Of a stretch of DNA of 64,000 bases, positions 39,501-44,789 are shown piece by piece (the first letter of the stretch is position 1; each line of letters begins with the position of its first letter). The translations under genes were made by a program, and so were the position numbers. The notes beneath the pieces were generated by a model that saw only the letters and a list, made by a program, of their open reading frames with translations, had not been told where the DNA came from and searched no databases. Source of the DNA: Aplidium turbinatum (lineage: Eukaryota; Chordata; Ascidiacea; Aplousobranchia; Polyclinidae); contig OU964919.1 in the NCBI GenBank assembly GCA_918807975.1, forward strand, positions 31,751,824-31,815,823. Reading direction: 5' to 3'.

Positions 39501-42500
39501 AAGTAGTGTATAGAGATTTGTTAAGTTGTGACGGTCTGCCAAAGTCGATCGATGTGGTAACAAAACGTCTTGCTTCGAGCGAAGCTGGCGCTGATAAACA
39601 GTGTCTGAAGGAGTTGCGCTCTCTAAAAAAGTATCGTCCTTGTGTGGACACACGAGGGAGACTTCGTATTGAAAGTTTGAGTAAGTCTCCCGAAATAACG
39701 GTCGATGAGAAGCATCCTCTTATTTTGCCTTCGAGGCACGCATTGACACGGCTAGTTGTCCTTGACGCTCATTGTGATAGCTATTACTGTGGTGTGCAAC
39801 AGACACTGTTATCTACTCGTCAACGTTTTGGGATTGCAAATGGTAATTCCTCGGTGAAACATTATTTGCATGACTGCGCTTCATGTGCCTTAGAGAAAGC
39901 AAAGCCTATCAGGCAGCTTATGTCGGATCTACCATTACCACAAACCACGGCCTATAACAAACCCTTCTTCAACAGTGGCGTAGATTATTTTGGTCCAATG
40001 ACGTTTGTGGAAGGAAGAAGCCAAAAGAAAGCATGAGGATTGTTATTTACCTGCCTTGCGAGTAGAGCAATCCATGTGGAACTTGTGACGTCACTATCTT
40101 ACAGTGAATTTGTTTTAGCATTTACCAGATTTGTAGACTTGCGTGGATCTATACGTAACATGTACTCAGATAACGGGACCACATTTCAAGCGGCAGCTAA
40201 AAGACTACCAAAAATTTTGGAGTCTTCTGAAATTCAAACTTCTTTGCGAAAAAAGGGAATTAACTGGGAGTTCATTCCTCCGTATGCCCCGGGAGGGGCC
40301 TGGGAAGCAATGGTCAAGCAATTCAAAATTGCCTTTTCCCACGTTATTGGGAACTCATCACGGAAACCCAACTTTGTTGAACTTCTTACATTTACGGGTA
40401 GTGCCACAAGAATAGTCAACGAAAGACCTTTAGTCCCTGTCTGTGATGACCCTAAGGATTCTACTGTTATCACCCCAGCCGCATTCCTTAACCCATTCTT
40501 GAGCCCGTTTTCATCAGTAGGAAATCCTCATGACCAAGATGAGTTACGGAGAGACTATAGGTATAACCTGGCTCTATCTCATAGTTTCTGGGAGAAATGG
40601 ATCTCTTTCTATTTACCTTCCCTGCAGGGTAGAAAAAAGTGGGCCAGTTTGGTGGAAAACCTACAGCCTGGCCAATTAGTGGTGGTTGGTTCTCCAGAAG
40701 ATATAACTAAGAGAGGGAGGTACCGTCTGGGGAGAGTCCATGAGATCATCCCCCAAATTATGAAAGGAAAACCGATTGTCAGGTGCGTCAGTCTCAGTGG
40801 TGAATGAGGCATCGGGTGAGGTCAAAGTGGACCTGGTCCTAAGGGATATATCGTGCGTTGCTCCTGTGGGGAATGCTTGACTGCGTTCTGGACCCGGCCC
40901 CGCCCTGGTCTGTTAGCGGGTGTCGTGGAGGCATCTGTACCACCCTTGCCTTTCATTTAAATTTGTAGTGTATTGTAGATATGTAGCCTACCACGCAAAT
41001 CTGTTTTTAACCTGCGTATTTCTATGTGTCATCCGCAGGGCCCCAATATGCGTAACTCAACAACATGTACTAGTAACGTATGCTCTACAGCGCTCTCAGT
41101 GATCGGCCTCATTATAAGTAGCTAGTTAGTTAATGTGTAATGCATTTGATTTGTTTGCTATTGCGTGTTTCATGAAAATGATGTAAATACTAATCGTGTA
41201 AGTAATCGCCAGCGATCTCAGTGATTTGCGTCATCATAAGTAGCTAGTTAGTTACTGTGTAGTGCCTTTGATTTGTTTGCTACTGTGTGTGTCTCATGAA
41301 ACTAACGTACCGTAGATATTAATGGTTAATTGTGTAAGTATTCGCCAGGCCATTGTGGCCAGGGTATCCCAGTGCCTTGCACTGCTATAAAGGATAGTCA
41401 CCGTTTCTGTGTAGCTTTGATGTACCGTACATACTTTCTGTGTAATGCATTTCGGGAATCGACCCTTCTACTTCAACTTTTGTTTGTAATTATGTGCCAT
41501 AATTAGGGGCCGCAATGTTCCGGCAGGTCAATTGCCCTCTTGTTTAGAATTGAAATTGTGATGAAATTTGTTGACATTGAATTTGCGTTGTTTTTTGTGT
41601 TCTGCGTGATGGGCTTGCCTGGCTGCAAAGAAATTTCACAACTGATTGTCGCTTTTTGCTGCGTGCCGGGAGCCGTTGTTTCTGGTCACAATTTTGCCTT
41701 TGTGTTGAGTTTCATTTCATTATCGAAATAGCAAGCTAGAGAAATGCCAATGTGTACCACGGATTTCGGATTTAAGTTATCGTTGTTAATGCCATTATAA
41801 GTTTATACAAAATCAGGTTTTTATCCCAACTCGCTAACTCAATAAATCAAAAAACAACAAGAAACAATTGCAAGTATGGTTGAAGCAGACAGAGGAGGGA
41901 TTGTAGAAAGGCAGTGAGCACCTACTCTTGTAACCAAGTAGGCTTTGAACCATTAAGCTTGACACAGCAAAGTTTCCACTTGTTCTCGAAGTGTTGTTAT
42001 CTGAGAATTATTCCATCCAGTAAACACAACTAATTGAAGAGCGGTCCTTGAGATGTGTTACTCAAGCATACACCCCACAAGATGAACCAGCGCTGCCGTA
42101 TCTTGTTTACAAAGTCAGGCACCAAGTGACTGCTGTAGAAATTTAAAAAAGCTGATTACTTTAAAAAGTTTGCAACAGAAAGATTTTTATTGAACTTACA
42201 GCAATCAAATACAATTTTAAGACTTACAGCAATCAAATACCATAAGCACTGAGCTTTGTTTATATATAATTGATCTAAAGGGGAAAAAAGCCAGTTCTTG
42301 ATACTTTTAAAACCAATGGCCAACAATGCATTCTTTGCAAAAGTCTTACCTGTGTAGTGTGTACTGTTGTAGAGGTGGGTTTTATTTCATGCAGTATAAT
42401 TATACAACATTTATTTGTTTACGATAAAAAATGCAAGAAAAATATACTGACCTTTTATTGGGCTTGCATAACAAGCTTTTAAATTCAATCCATTGGCAGC

Positions 42501-44789
42501 CGGATTCTGAAAAGAAATTGTACACAATTGAAAAAATAATAAAACTGAGACTCATGTTTGGCGAACATTCCACAAAAAAAAACAGTTCACAAACTAAACT
42601 ACTTTTATCTCGAGCGGAATTGAGTGCAAGCAACCCCTGGTGCCCCTAAGCTTCACATTAAGTTAATCACGAGTAATTGCTTGTATTTAATAGCATCGAA
42701 ATGAAAAACAATGCAGTTTTTAAAACACTTTCTGACCATGAGTTTAGTATCTCTAGAGCACGGGTCGGCAACCTTTAGCATTGAAAGAGCCATTTGGTCT
42801 CGTCTCCATTAAACTAAAACCTGCTCGGAGCCGCACCATCTAACTGATTGCTTACAGCAAAAACCTAACGCTTACAGGAAAGCCTTTTGTTCGAGTTATT
42901 CGGCCGCACCCTGTATAACTGATTTGTAGTTACCATTCCAACAGTTGTCAACTTTTAAGATGACTGGGAAACACAACTAATCGGTTCATGGTCAGATATC
43001 ATCATACAAATATCCTTTTAATGATTAATTTCATGCAGTTAATGTGATTTCTGCTCCTGAACTTCATTGCATAGCGCATCCGCGTGAGCCAGAGCGCAGA
43101 GATAAAAGAGCCGCAGATTGCAGACCGCTGCTCTAGAGTTTGGGCTCTTTAGTTTTGAATGGAAGGCAAGATAACAGAAGAGGATTACATCAAAATTGGC
43201 AAAGTGTTTTGTTTACAATGAGAAAAGTGATAAAGGAAAGAAATAGTTGAGGTTACCGGTATATTTGGCAAGGTTGGCAGTAGTACCATTTTTGGTGTTT
43301 AGGTACCACAAATGGGAATTGGGAAAATGTCACATTGAGATATCTCCATGGCCATTCCAGTGTACCTACTGTATTGAGGAGACCGGAAGGTCGAAACGGT
43401 GTGCACTGTCTGCAGTTATGGACGCTCTTGACTTACGCCAATTAAGCACTTTGGCAAGGTTGGTAGTAGTGCCATTTTTGGTGTTAAGGTACCACACATG
43501 GAAAAATGTCACATGGAGGCATAGGCGTCGAAACAGGGTGGGCCGGGTGGGCGGCACCCACCCTGCCGTGAAACGAGGGTGGGCAAAATATGTTTCGCCC
43601 ACCCTGTTTTCATGACACTTATGAAACTTGTGTTTGTTACAATTATTTTCGTTTTTGTTCAACGCTGAATTATCCAACCAACTGCAGCGTAACTTCTTGT
43701 TTTACGCTATGTCTCTCGCTAGGTATCCGATAGAACAAACCAATTCCGCAACAACGCTGCTTTGAAAAAAAGGCGGTACTCACTGCACTGTTGTTGCTAC
43801 GGCAACTGCAACACGATGGCAATTCCTGGTGAGAATAAGCCACGTTTGATCTTTTTTCCGAATGGTCTCACTTTCGTTACGTCACAATCAAACTTCAGTT
43901 TCGGGTCAGCGTAAGGGAATATGAATACCGTATGACATCATGAACAATAAAATAATCGATACAAACTAAGGACGTACTGAAACAATCGCTTTTTACAAAT
44001 CGTTCCTCACAAACTTGTTGTTGGGTATAAATTTGAAAAGTTATTTCGATGTTGTCATTTCATTATTGAAAAGTTAAACATGAAGCAAAGTCAAACATCT
44101 ATTCGTGAATTTTTAAAACCAGCTTCCAAAAGGCGTCGAGATGATAATGGCGGCGCTGACGCCTTGGGATTTTCTCATGTGAAGCGTCGCTTTTAGACCT
44201 TGCTTTGAAGTACCTGGCGCAAGAAAGTTTACGTAAGTCAGCACTTTTATGATTGCATCACGTGATGCCCCCCCCTCGGATTGTTCCTCGAACTGTTTTA
44301 TTTTCTTTTTTTTGGAAGACACGGCGTTTGTCGAATAGTGATGGCGCGTGTCGAGTGACCTCGTCATTGAAAAAGGCAAAAATCACAGCCCTGTTCACCA
44401 GCAGAAAAAATAAACTGAACTTTATTATAAAAAAAAAAACAGGAACAAATAATACAAATGACATCTGCAAACTTAACTTTAAAGGTAAAAACAATGCCAC
44501 ACCAATAGCAAACTCAAAAATACTTTACCCCATCGCTGGTTTGCTTGATGATACGTACAATCTGATGTTGCCCACCCAAACTATTGCCATTGTTACCAGC
44601 AACAGCTTGGACTAATCTCACTTGCTGAAGTTGAGGTTTAACGTCTATAGAAGTGCTTTCTGATGCTAACACTGTTTGAACCATTCCATTAGCTGGCTGT
44701 GTTTGTACAGAAGAAACAAAGGCATTATTTAGGAATACGGCATTTGACACTGTTGCACCCTGAGCTTTTGAATTAGTTGAAACAGCCAT
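418..44789 (-). CDS. TFDP: TFDP (DP), E2F dimerisation partner; nine exons, 3' end outside window
   Basis: DP proteins pair with E2F factors in the nucleus and bind promoters of cell-cycle and DNA-replication genes. Read on the minus strand from the ATG at 44789, the nine exons give 457 residues. Residues 1-224 form a Ser/Thr/Gln/Val-rich N-terminus, as variable as in other DPs, with SPIKG around 102-106 resembling the conserved NLSPxKG patch. A basic KRRR run at 226-229 precedes the winged-helix domain (about 238-320), which contains [23 protein letters not shown] and the DNA-contact motif [11 protein letters not shown] (289-299). Residues 330-457 are the DP dimerisation domain ([47 protein letters not shown]). 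All intron phases agree, so the gene looks intact. Introns reach 15-18 kb through transposon insertion. The start exon is preceded by an acceptor, so an upstream exon exists that I could not find. Identity is very secure; the N-terminal exons rest on splice phase and motif. Confidence 0.95.
585..2020 (-). other. TFDP intron with half-copies of a palindromic repeat
   Basis: No gene is seen in this intron. It carries pieces of the dispersed palindromic repeat described at 6205-7003: one half at about 1000-1035 and another at 1495-1527. A matching inverted end lies near 1650-1670. The open frame at 1186-1509 on the plus strand resembles nothing I know and ends inside repeat sequence. Confidence 0.5.
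2021..2169 (-). CDS. TFDP: TFDP exon, dimerisation domain
   Basis: The exon encodes [13 protein letters not shown] and then [20 protein letters not shown], the most conserved part of the DP dimerisation domain. It has a TTTTGCAG acceptor and a GTAAGTT donor. Its 149 nt leave two bases that join the G of the next exon to make a lysine codon. Confidence 0.95.
2369..2437 (-). CDS. TFDP: TFDP exon, short coiled segment
   Basis: This 69-nt exon encodes 23 residues ([12 protein letters not shown]... LQELILQ) corresponding to the helix that links the DNA-binding and dimerisation domains (in human ERIKQKQSQLQELILQ). It is bounded by TTTTTTAG and GTAAGC. It is in phase 0 at both ends and too short to show up as an open frame by itself. 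Confidence 0.93.
2584..2727 (-). CDS. TFDP: TFDP exon, second half of winged helix
   Basis: This 144-nt, 48-codon exon encodes [18 protein letters not shown] and ends in [14 protein letters not shown]. It carries the RRRVYD recognition helix that touches the E2F/DP site. The acceptor is TTGTTTCAG and the donor GTGATT. It lies 18.2 kb from the exon encoding the first half of the same domain. Confidence 0.97.
3467..3847. mobile_element. non-autonomous hAT element (381 bp)
   Basis: Ends are inverted: CAGGGCTACTCAACTAG on the left and AGTTGAGTAACCCTG on the right. Both are flanked by the perfect 8-bp duplication ATCTAGAT. Short CAGGG termini plus an 8-bp duplication are the mark of hAT transposons. 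No coding sequence remains. It lies in the 18-kb TFDP intron. Confidence 0.9.
3848..6200. other. TFDP intron, little recognisable
   Basis: This is AT-rich intron sequence. I see no gene and no element with clear ends apart from the exon-like segment at 4730-4815. A stretch near 5160-5215 (CGACCTTAAGCGAAGCCCTC and onward) has the look of a retroelement remnant but cannot be classified. Confidence 0.4.
4730..4815 (-). other. exon-like segment of unknown origin
   Basis: On the minus strand an AG acceptor (GATTAAG) is followed by 86 open nucleotides encoding [20 protein letters not shown] and then a GTGAGA donor. The phases (two bases to complete a codon at the start, phase 0 at the end) do not fit the flanking TFDP exons, which are phase 0 on both sides, so inclusion would shift the TFDP frame. 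It may be an exon of another gene or a transposon scrap. I do not recognise the peptide. Confidence 0.25.
6205..7003. repeat. cluster of four palindromic repeats
   Basis: Four copies of a short palindrome lie at about 6205-6245, 6442-6482, 6619-6663 and 6967-7003. The consensus left half is ACATTGATTCAACGTCTG, followed directly by its reverse complement. Flanking bases (AAAAACGG, then ATTTTGTTGGCTG) extend the inverted symmetry in the best copies. Spacing is irregular, so this is not a tandem array. Further copies are at 1495, 8803, 15709, 24467, 35871, 35963 and 47288. Confidence 0.8.
7320..7645 (-). mobile_element. LINE 3' end (dead fragment)
   Basis: The minus strand encodes, up to a stop, [31 protein letters not shown] and IINKC. 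This is the cysteine/histidine cluster found at the very C-terminus of several non-LTR retrotransposon polymerases. It is followed by a short 3' tail ending in ACG/TCG trinucleotide repeats (7320-7345), as such LINEs do. The copy is truncated at its 5' side, as is usual for target-primed insertion. The clade is not certain. Confidence 0.75.
7650..8314. other. TFDP intron, no gene seen
   Basis: This stretch contains A-runs and the open frame at 7447-7806, which is the antisense shadow of the LINE fragment plus random extension. I see nothing else I can support. Confidence 0.4.
8315..8530. repeat. dispersed repeat family with CCGGTGTA ends, copy 1
   Basis: The stretch starts CCGGTGTAGCAGTCCAAGAG and runs through TTACTGCGG and GTTGCCAAATATTTCATT. 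A clear second copy is at 45507-45770. The opposite end of the same type (GACCGTTACACCGG) is seen at about 15884 and 54418. These terminal inverted ends suggest a miniature DNA transposon family, but I cannot define the full unit here. Confidence 0.55.
8803..8846. repeat. palindromic repeat copy
   Basis: This is a single copy of the dispersed palindrome (TTACGTTGATTCAACGTCTG, then GCGACGTAGAATCGATGC). It is diverged in the right half. Confidence 0.7.
9640..10601 (+). pseudogene. remnant of an unidentified mobile ORF, left part
   Basis: Plus-strand frames encode a Cys-containing start ([19 protein letters not shown]) and then a longer open stretch at 9992-10420 with [31 protein letters not shown] and DNILND. 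This pattern (ITEVxGKPNVVT) belongs to a protein family seen in many copies in invertebrate genomes, which I cannot name with confidence. The copy has stops and frame changes between pieces. It continues to the right of the Gypsy element at 14762, which split it. Confidence 0.5.
10602..10817 (+). repeat. 5' LTR of Gypsy element
   Basis: The LTR begins TGACGTGTTATTGC and ends TTTCACTACA. It contains a short internal direct repeat (TTGCTGATTGCTTTG twice) and an AATAAA signal near 10776. The run TTAGCGTAATAAA at 10769-10781 is the exact reverse complement of 10819-10831, just after the LTR. Confidence 0.95.
10838..11563 (+). CDS. Gypsy element gag part
   Basis: This 241-codon open frame encodes a retrotransposon capsid-like protein ([28 protein letters not shown]) with a Cys/His zinc-knuckle region near its end. 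It overlaps the start of the pol frame. Overlapping gag and pol frames are normal for the family and are usually expressed by programmed frameshifting. Confidence 0.85.
   Translation: MDLKDLRPRLLAADPQSKDAKRQWVHWYKSFTIYLEKLGEVSAEDKLNLLINHIDASIYELVCETTNYDEAIEQLKRLFEKVSNPMFSRFVLKTRKQKPDESLDEYMQTLKRLSLSCDFRAVSAVAHKEEAIRDSFIAGISSNHIKQRLLEDKNASLQQTFDKARSLDDAQTFCNRVEMTASQTPSSLDCGATAFETRPTFKIEDSSDKEESSDVSAALVEKCNYCGNRRHSRRFKILPCS
11400..14474 (+). CDS. Gypsy element pol part
   Basis: The 1024-codon open frame holds a zinc knuckle ([14 protein letters not shown]), an aspartic protease (ALIDTGST), a reverse transcriptase ([20 protein letters not shown]), RNase H ([14 protein letters not shown]), the HHCC region and the integrase core ([17 protein letters not shown]). 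A basic Arg/Ser-rich tail ends it. No chromodomain is apparent. This is a selfish element, not a host gene. Confidence 0.92.
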   Translation: MIVAQQLLKHVLPLKLKILQIRKKAQMLAPRWLKSVTIAEIGDIVEDSRYCPAREVICFKCSKKGHFSKVCRLSRVNRKPIYSSASTPRDVIMNMTTESFDTHAKVNVPVTVNGVQANALIDTGSTLCHMSDRLRKRLNLNLEESECRIGLAVKGCSSQSLGICNVKVALFGQEYDNVGVTVLKNLLTDLIIGQTFMKQHKSVNIQFGGPMPTLQIGALEAIKTSTSIQLFKHLRKECHPIATKPRKYSQADRSFISSEVQRLYKEGLIEPSRSPWRAQPLVVTQENHKKRMVIDFSQTINKFTCLDAYPLPLMSDVVNNVARNSIYTTLDLKSAYHQVEVPLQDRNYTAFEADGSLWQWKRTPFGLTNAVPGFQRIMDNIIKDYECKGTYAYLDNITICGKTQEEHDQNLSKFLAVARECNLTFNEAKSTYSADTIDLLGYRISKGTLSPNPERVESLLKIPPPKSSKQQQRIVGLFAYYAQWISRYSDKIQPLIRNTTFPLNDAALNSFATLKAELAQVTLGVIDEEISFTVETDASDIAISATLNQNGRPVAFFSRTLNKSEKVHSSIEKEATAIIEAIRKWSHFLAGRRFKLVTDQKSVAFMYNSNNHGKVKNAKILRWRLELSQYDYEIVYRAGKYNTAPDTLSRVYCATMMDNSLYEIHAALCHPGVTRMHHYVKTKNLPYSIDDIRKMTSACEICAELKPKFYKPIEIPLIKATQPMERLSIDFKGPLPSATNNKYILTVVDEYSRFPFAFPCSKVDTETVISCMSSLFAMFGKCGYVHSDRGASFMSKDFVSYMYSLRIPTSRTSIYNPRANGQCERYNDVIWTSVKLALKTRDLPISKWECVLPDVLHSMRSLLCTATNVTPHERFFNFQRRSSLGLSIPTWVKCPQKVLLRRHVRASKYEPLVEEVEMTHATPNYAHVRFANGRETTVSIRDIAPTARGGLDESTLSLPDPGSPNEGINNPSVEIPEQITTNNESVNEDAPAPSSETHIPTDSSERPMPRRSSRSRRPPNRFVN
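14546..14761 (+). repeat. 3' LTR of Gypsy element
   Basis: This 216-bp LTR matches the 5' LTR at every position I compared. It is followed by the target duplication CTATC. Confidence 0.95.
14762..15064 (+). pseudogene. remnant of an unidentified mobile ORF, right part
   Basis: Immediately after the Gypsy element the plus strand encodes [20 protein letters not shown], then [16 protein letters not shown] and [13 protein letters not shown], ending at a stop. Motifs of the type VADNxDxNxxTLDGxxTFHxMG are widespread in repeated invertebrate proteins of unknown role. It is the continuation of the fragment at 9640-10601, separated by the Gypsy insertion. Confidence 0.5.
15330..15884. repeat. dispersed repeat family with CCGGTGTA ends, copy 2 (interrupted)
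   Basis: The segment starting ACTCATCTTTTAACTTTCAT is repeated closely at 54150-54420. The right end, GACCGTTACACCGG, lies at about 15871-15884. A MULE-like element (15535-15857) is inserted near that right end with a 9-bp duplication, so the older repeat is split. Confidence 0.7.
15535..15857. mobile_element. MULE-like miniature element, nearly complete palindrome (323 bp)
   Basis: Ends are CGGAATGGCCCGTTTCGGTG on the left and the inverted ATTCGGTGAGTCC with ATAGTAGCAGACCC on the right. The flanking 9-bp duplication is GTAATGCCT/GTAACTCCT. Much of the element folds back on itself around a centre with TTAGGG-like runs and one palindromic repeat copy (15709-15740). The same terminal motifs bound the larger element at 27950-29852. 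Confidence 0.75.
16195..17512. mobile_element. non-autonomous hAT element with a second hAT inside
   Basis: The ends are CAGGGGTTCTTAAC and GTTAAGAACCCCTG, flanked by the perfect 8-bp duplication CAGTAAAC. The remaining outer sequence carries repeated TTTACCCC motifs on its right side. A second element is inserted only 13 bp inside its left end. Confidence 0.9.
16208..17078. mobile_element. inner hAT element rich in GTTTAAAC motifs
   Basis: The element is bounded by CAGGGTTGATC and GATCAACCCTG, with the 8-bp duplication GTTCTTAA on both sides. Subterminal arrays of GGTTTAAACC and GGTTTTGACC-type motifs occur at both ends, as expected for transposase-binding sites. A GC-rich hairpin-prone patch (about 16815-16875, GGCGGCCATGGCCGCC) lies inside; a similar patch occurs at 24740-24820. 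Confidence 0.85.
17513..18245. other. TFDP intron, nothing recognised
   Basis: No gene, repeat end or RNA gene is visible. The open frames here are short and resemble nothing known to me. Confidence 0.4.
18246..18863. mobile_element. hAT-like non-autonomous element (618 bp)
   Basis: The terminal inverted repeats are CAGTAGCGGA and TCCGCTACTG. Flanks are AAAAAAGG and AAACGAGG, a possible 8-bp duplication with two mismatches. No coding sequence is seen. Confidence 0.6.
19446..19498. repeat. two adjacent perfect hairpins
   Basis: TGTGGCACTGTT, loop GCT, AACAGTGCCACA (19446-19472) is directly followed by CATCATGAATCTT, loop GT, AAGATTCATGATG (19471-19498). Arms of 12 and 13 bp are perfect and the two structures share two bases. 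The surrounding 18864-20459 holds no gene I recognise; the 128-codon open frame at 18942-19328 has no known relative. Confidence 0.7.
20460..20691. mobile_element. miniature inverted-repeat element (232 bp)
   Basis: The terminal inverted repeats are GATTCTAAAGTGGCCCAAGT and ACTTGGGCCACTTTAGAATC. Inside is a second, shorter inverted repeat (AAGGTTTGCAATCTTT with AAAGATTGCAAACCTT, about 20543-20611). The superfamily is not clear. It lies 222 bp downstream of the TFDP exon at 20913-21081. Confidence 0.75.
20913..21081 (-). CDS. TFDP: TFDP exon, basic stretch and first half of winged helix
   Basis: The exon encodes [20 protein letters not shown], then [10 protein letters not shown] and [17 protein letters not shown], matching human [20 protein letters not shown] and its continuation. 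The acceptor is GTGATTGCAG and the donor GTGGTT. The first base completes the arginine codon begun in the previous exon. The plus-strand open frame over the same bases is only its shadow. Confidence 0.97.
21082..22068 (-). other. TFDP intron, nothing recognised
   Basis: This is ordinary AT-rich intron DNA between two TFDP exons. No element ends or genes were seen. Confidence 0.45.
22069..22265 (-). CDS. TFDP: TFDP exon, N-terminal Ser/Thr-rich region
   Basis: The 197-nt exon encodes 65 residues, starting [15 protein letters not shown] and ending [10 protein letters not shown], plus two bases (AG) that join A of the next exon to give arginine. It sits between a TATCTTCCAG acceptor and a GTGACC donor. 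The exact phase fit with the DNA-binding exon makes it secure, although the sequence itself is not conserved. Confidence 0.9.
22266..25459 (-). other. TFDP intron, mostly unrecognised
   Basis: There is one diverged palindromic repeat at about 24467-24507 and a GC-rich foldback patch at about 24740-24820. No gene was seen; open frames are short and lack relatives. Confidence 0.4.
25460..26243. mobile_element. non-autonomous hAT element (784 bp)
   Basis: The ends are CAGGGGTGACGAACC with GCGGTCGCGGGCC on the left and GCGGGCCGCAGG with TTTATCACCTCTG on the right. The flanking 8-bp duplication is CTATAAAC/CTCTAAAC. An internal inverted pair of about 21 bp (CTTGAGCAAAAAGGATAGAG near 25690 and its complement near 25792) marks a nested foldback. 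No coding sequence is left. Confidence 0.85.
26244..27141 (-). other. TFDP intron, nothing recognised
   Basis: Very AT-rich sequence with no identifiable gene or element. Confidence 0.4.
27142..27302 (-). CDS. TFDP: TFDP exon, N-terminal region
   Basis: The exon encodes [20 protein letters not shown], then [17 protein letters not shown], ending at MLP in phase 0. It has an ATTACAG acceptor and a GTATAC donor. Its first two bases complete the glycine codon started in the 42.4-kb exon. Identity rests on strand, order and phase rather than conserved sequence. Confidence 0.85.
27303..27949 (-). other. TFDP intron, nothing recognised
   Basis: No gene or clear repeat was seen between the TFDP exon and the MULE-like element. 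Confidence 0.4.
27950..29852. mobile_element. MULE-like non-autonomous element (1.9 kb)
   Basis: The inverted ends are GGGTCTGCTACTATTCGG on the left and ACGGGCCATTCCA on the right. Repeated CCGAATAGGGAA and GTAGCCGAATCGGA motifs fill the terminal 130-140 bp on both sides. The 9-bp flanking duplication is CTATTTGAT/CTGTTTGAT. The ends are related to those of the element at 15535-15857. No transposase is recognisable; the open frame at 28667-28858 has no known relative. Confidence 0.75.
29853..30072 (-). other. TFDP intron
   Basis: Short intron stretch before the BEL element. Nothing recognised. Confidence 0.4.
30073..30494 (+). repeat. 5' LTR of BEL element
   Basis: It runs from TGTTCCGGCGGG to CTTGTAACCA and is preceded by AGTAG. 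It pairs with the 3' LTR at 41516-41936. Confidence 0.93.
32055..34073 (+). mobile_element. long-TIR DNA transposon inside the BEL element (2.0 kb)
   Basis: The element begins TAGGGTGTTTCATTTTTTCA and ends with the same sequence inverted. Inverted repeats are about 400 bp long (32055-32459 and 33671-34073). The 8-bp duplication CTAGACAT lies on both sides. Between the repeats, plus-strand frames encode a transposon-type protein in pieces. The 8-bp duplication would fit hAT, P or related groups, but the terminal sequence and the protein do not let me choose. Confidence 0.9.
32541..33690 (+). pseudogene. protein remnant of the long-TIR transposon
   Basis: Frames encode [20 protein letters not shown] and [14 protein letters not shown], then [10 protein letters not shown]. 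After a shift they encode [20 protein letters not shown], ending in [14 protein letters not shown] third frame continues with [31 protein letters not shown] is followed by a metal-binding-like HxIHxxECxxH region, as in repeated, uncharacterised proteins of cnidarians and other invertebrates. There are at least two frame changes. The first part resembles the protein in the palindrome at 48323-53288. Probably a transposase; the family is not named. Confidence 0.55.
35716..36924. mobile_element. element nested in the hAT element (1.2 kb)
   Basis: The segment is bounded by AGGCGCCAAC on the left and GCGCCTATGAG on the right, with the 9-bp duplication CTACAACAT. The left terminal motif CATAGGCGCCAACTTTT is also found at 28095, inside the MULE-like element. 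It carries two palindromic repeat copies (35871-35930 and 35963-35995). No transposase was recognised. Confidence 0.65.
35871..35930. repeat. best-preserved palindromic repeat copy
   Basis: Nearly perfect inverted symmetry: TCATTTTTACATTGATTTAA followed, through a CGTCTGCAGACG centre, by its complement. This copy lies four levels deep, in an element in an hAT in a BEL in a TFDP intron. Confidence 0.85.
37138..40880 (+). pseudogene. BEL element pol part (fossil)
   Basis: Plus-strand frames show BEL/Pao reverse transcriptase ([41 protein letters not shown]), RNase H ([14 protein letters not shown]), the integrase zinc region and core ([24 protein letters not shown]) and the C-terminal tail. 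The tail ([20 protein letters not shown]) matches the other BEL copy. It is spread over several frames and not functional as it stands. Confidence 0.85.
40881..41515 (+). other. BEL element 3' untranslated region
   Basis: Untranslated stretch between pol and the 3' LTR. It contains an imperfect direct duplication of about 110 bp (GTAGCTAGTTAGTTA units near 41115 and 41240). Confidence 0.6.
41516..41936 (+). repeat. 3' LTR of BEL element
   Basis: Matches the 5' LTR with about nine differences in 421 bp by eye. It is followed by AGTAG. Confidence 0.93.
42452..42506 (-). CDS. TFDP: TFDP mini-exon
   Basis: This 55-nt exon has a strong acceptor (AATTTCTTTTCAG) and a GTCAGT donor. It encodes [18 protein letters not shown] plus one base. 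Phase 0 in and phase 1 out bridges exactly the 44.5-kb and 27.1-kb exons, which cannot be joined directly without a stop. NL...SPIKG resembles the conserved NLSPxKG patch at the N-terminus of vertebrate DP proteins. Confidence 0.8.
42759..43130. mobile_element. non-autonomous hAT element (372 bp)
   Basis: CACGGGTCGGCAACC at the left and ATTGCAGACCGCTG at the right are imperfect inverted ends. They are flanked by the perfect 8-bp duplication CTCTAGAG. Inner motifs AAAGAGCC and GAGCCGC on either side are typical of this hAT subgroup. Confidence 0.85.
43261..43518. repeat. direct duplication of about 70 bp
   Basis: GGCAAGGTTGGCAGTAGTAC followed by CATTTTTGGTGTTTAGGTAC at about 43269-43341 is repeated as GGCAAGGTTGGTAGTAGTGC with the same continuation at about 43454-43518. 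Both lie in the first visible TFDP intron. No function is apparent. Confidence 0.7.
43519..44393 (+). mobile_element. hAT-like transposon fragment
   Basis: It starts with a G-rich foldback (CATAGGCGTCGAAACAGGG, GGGTGGGC repeated in both orientations, 43519-43610) and ends with AAAAATCACAGCCCTG, an hAT-type terminus. Inside, 44080-44196 encodes 38 residues, [20 protein letters not shown] and then [11 protein letters not shown], ending at a stop. This resembles the short N-terminus that precedes the zinc finger in some hAT/ZMYM-type transposases. An inverted copy of its right part is at 46331-46630. Confidence 0.55.

Larger units (their letters stand above)
30073..41936 (+). mobile_element. BEL/Pao LTR retrotransposon, broken, carrying nested DNA transposons
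   Basis: LTRs of 422 and 421 bp (TGTTCCGGC to TGTAACCA) are flanked by the 5-bp duplication AGTAG (30068-30072 and 41937-41941). The LTRs differ at roughly 2% of sites by eye, so the insertion is moderately old. Inside are BEL-type gag, zinc-finger, protease, reverse transcriptase, RNase H and integrase parts. The copy is broken, with roughly half a dozen disruptions in addition to two DNA-transposon insertions (32055-34073 and 35554-37129). Without the insertions it would be about 8.2 kb. It is antisense to TFDP. Confidence 0.93.
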
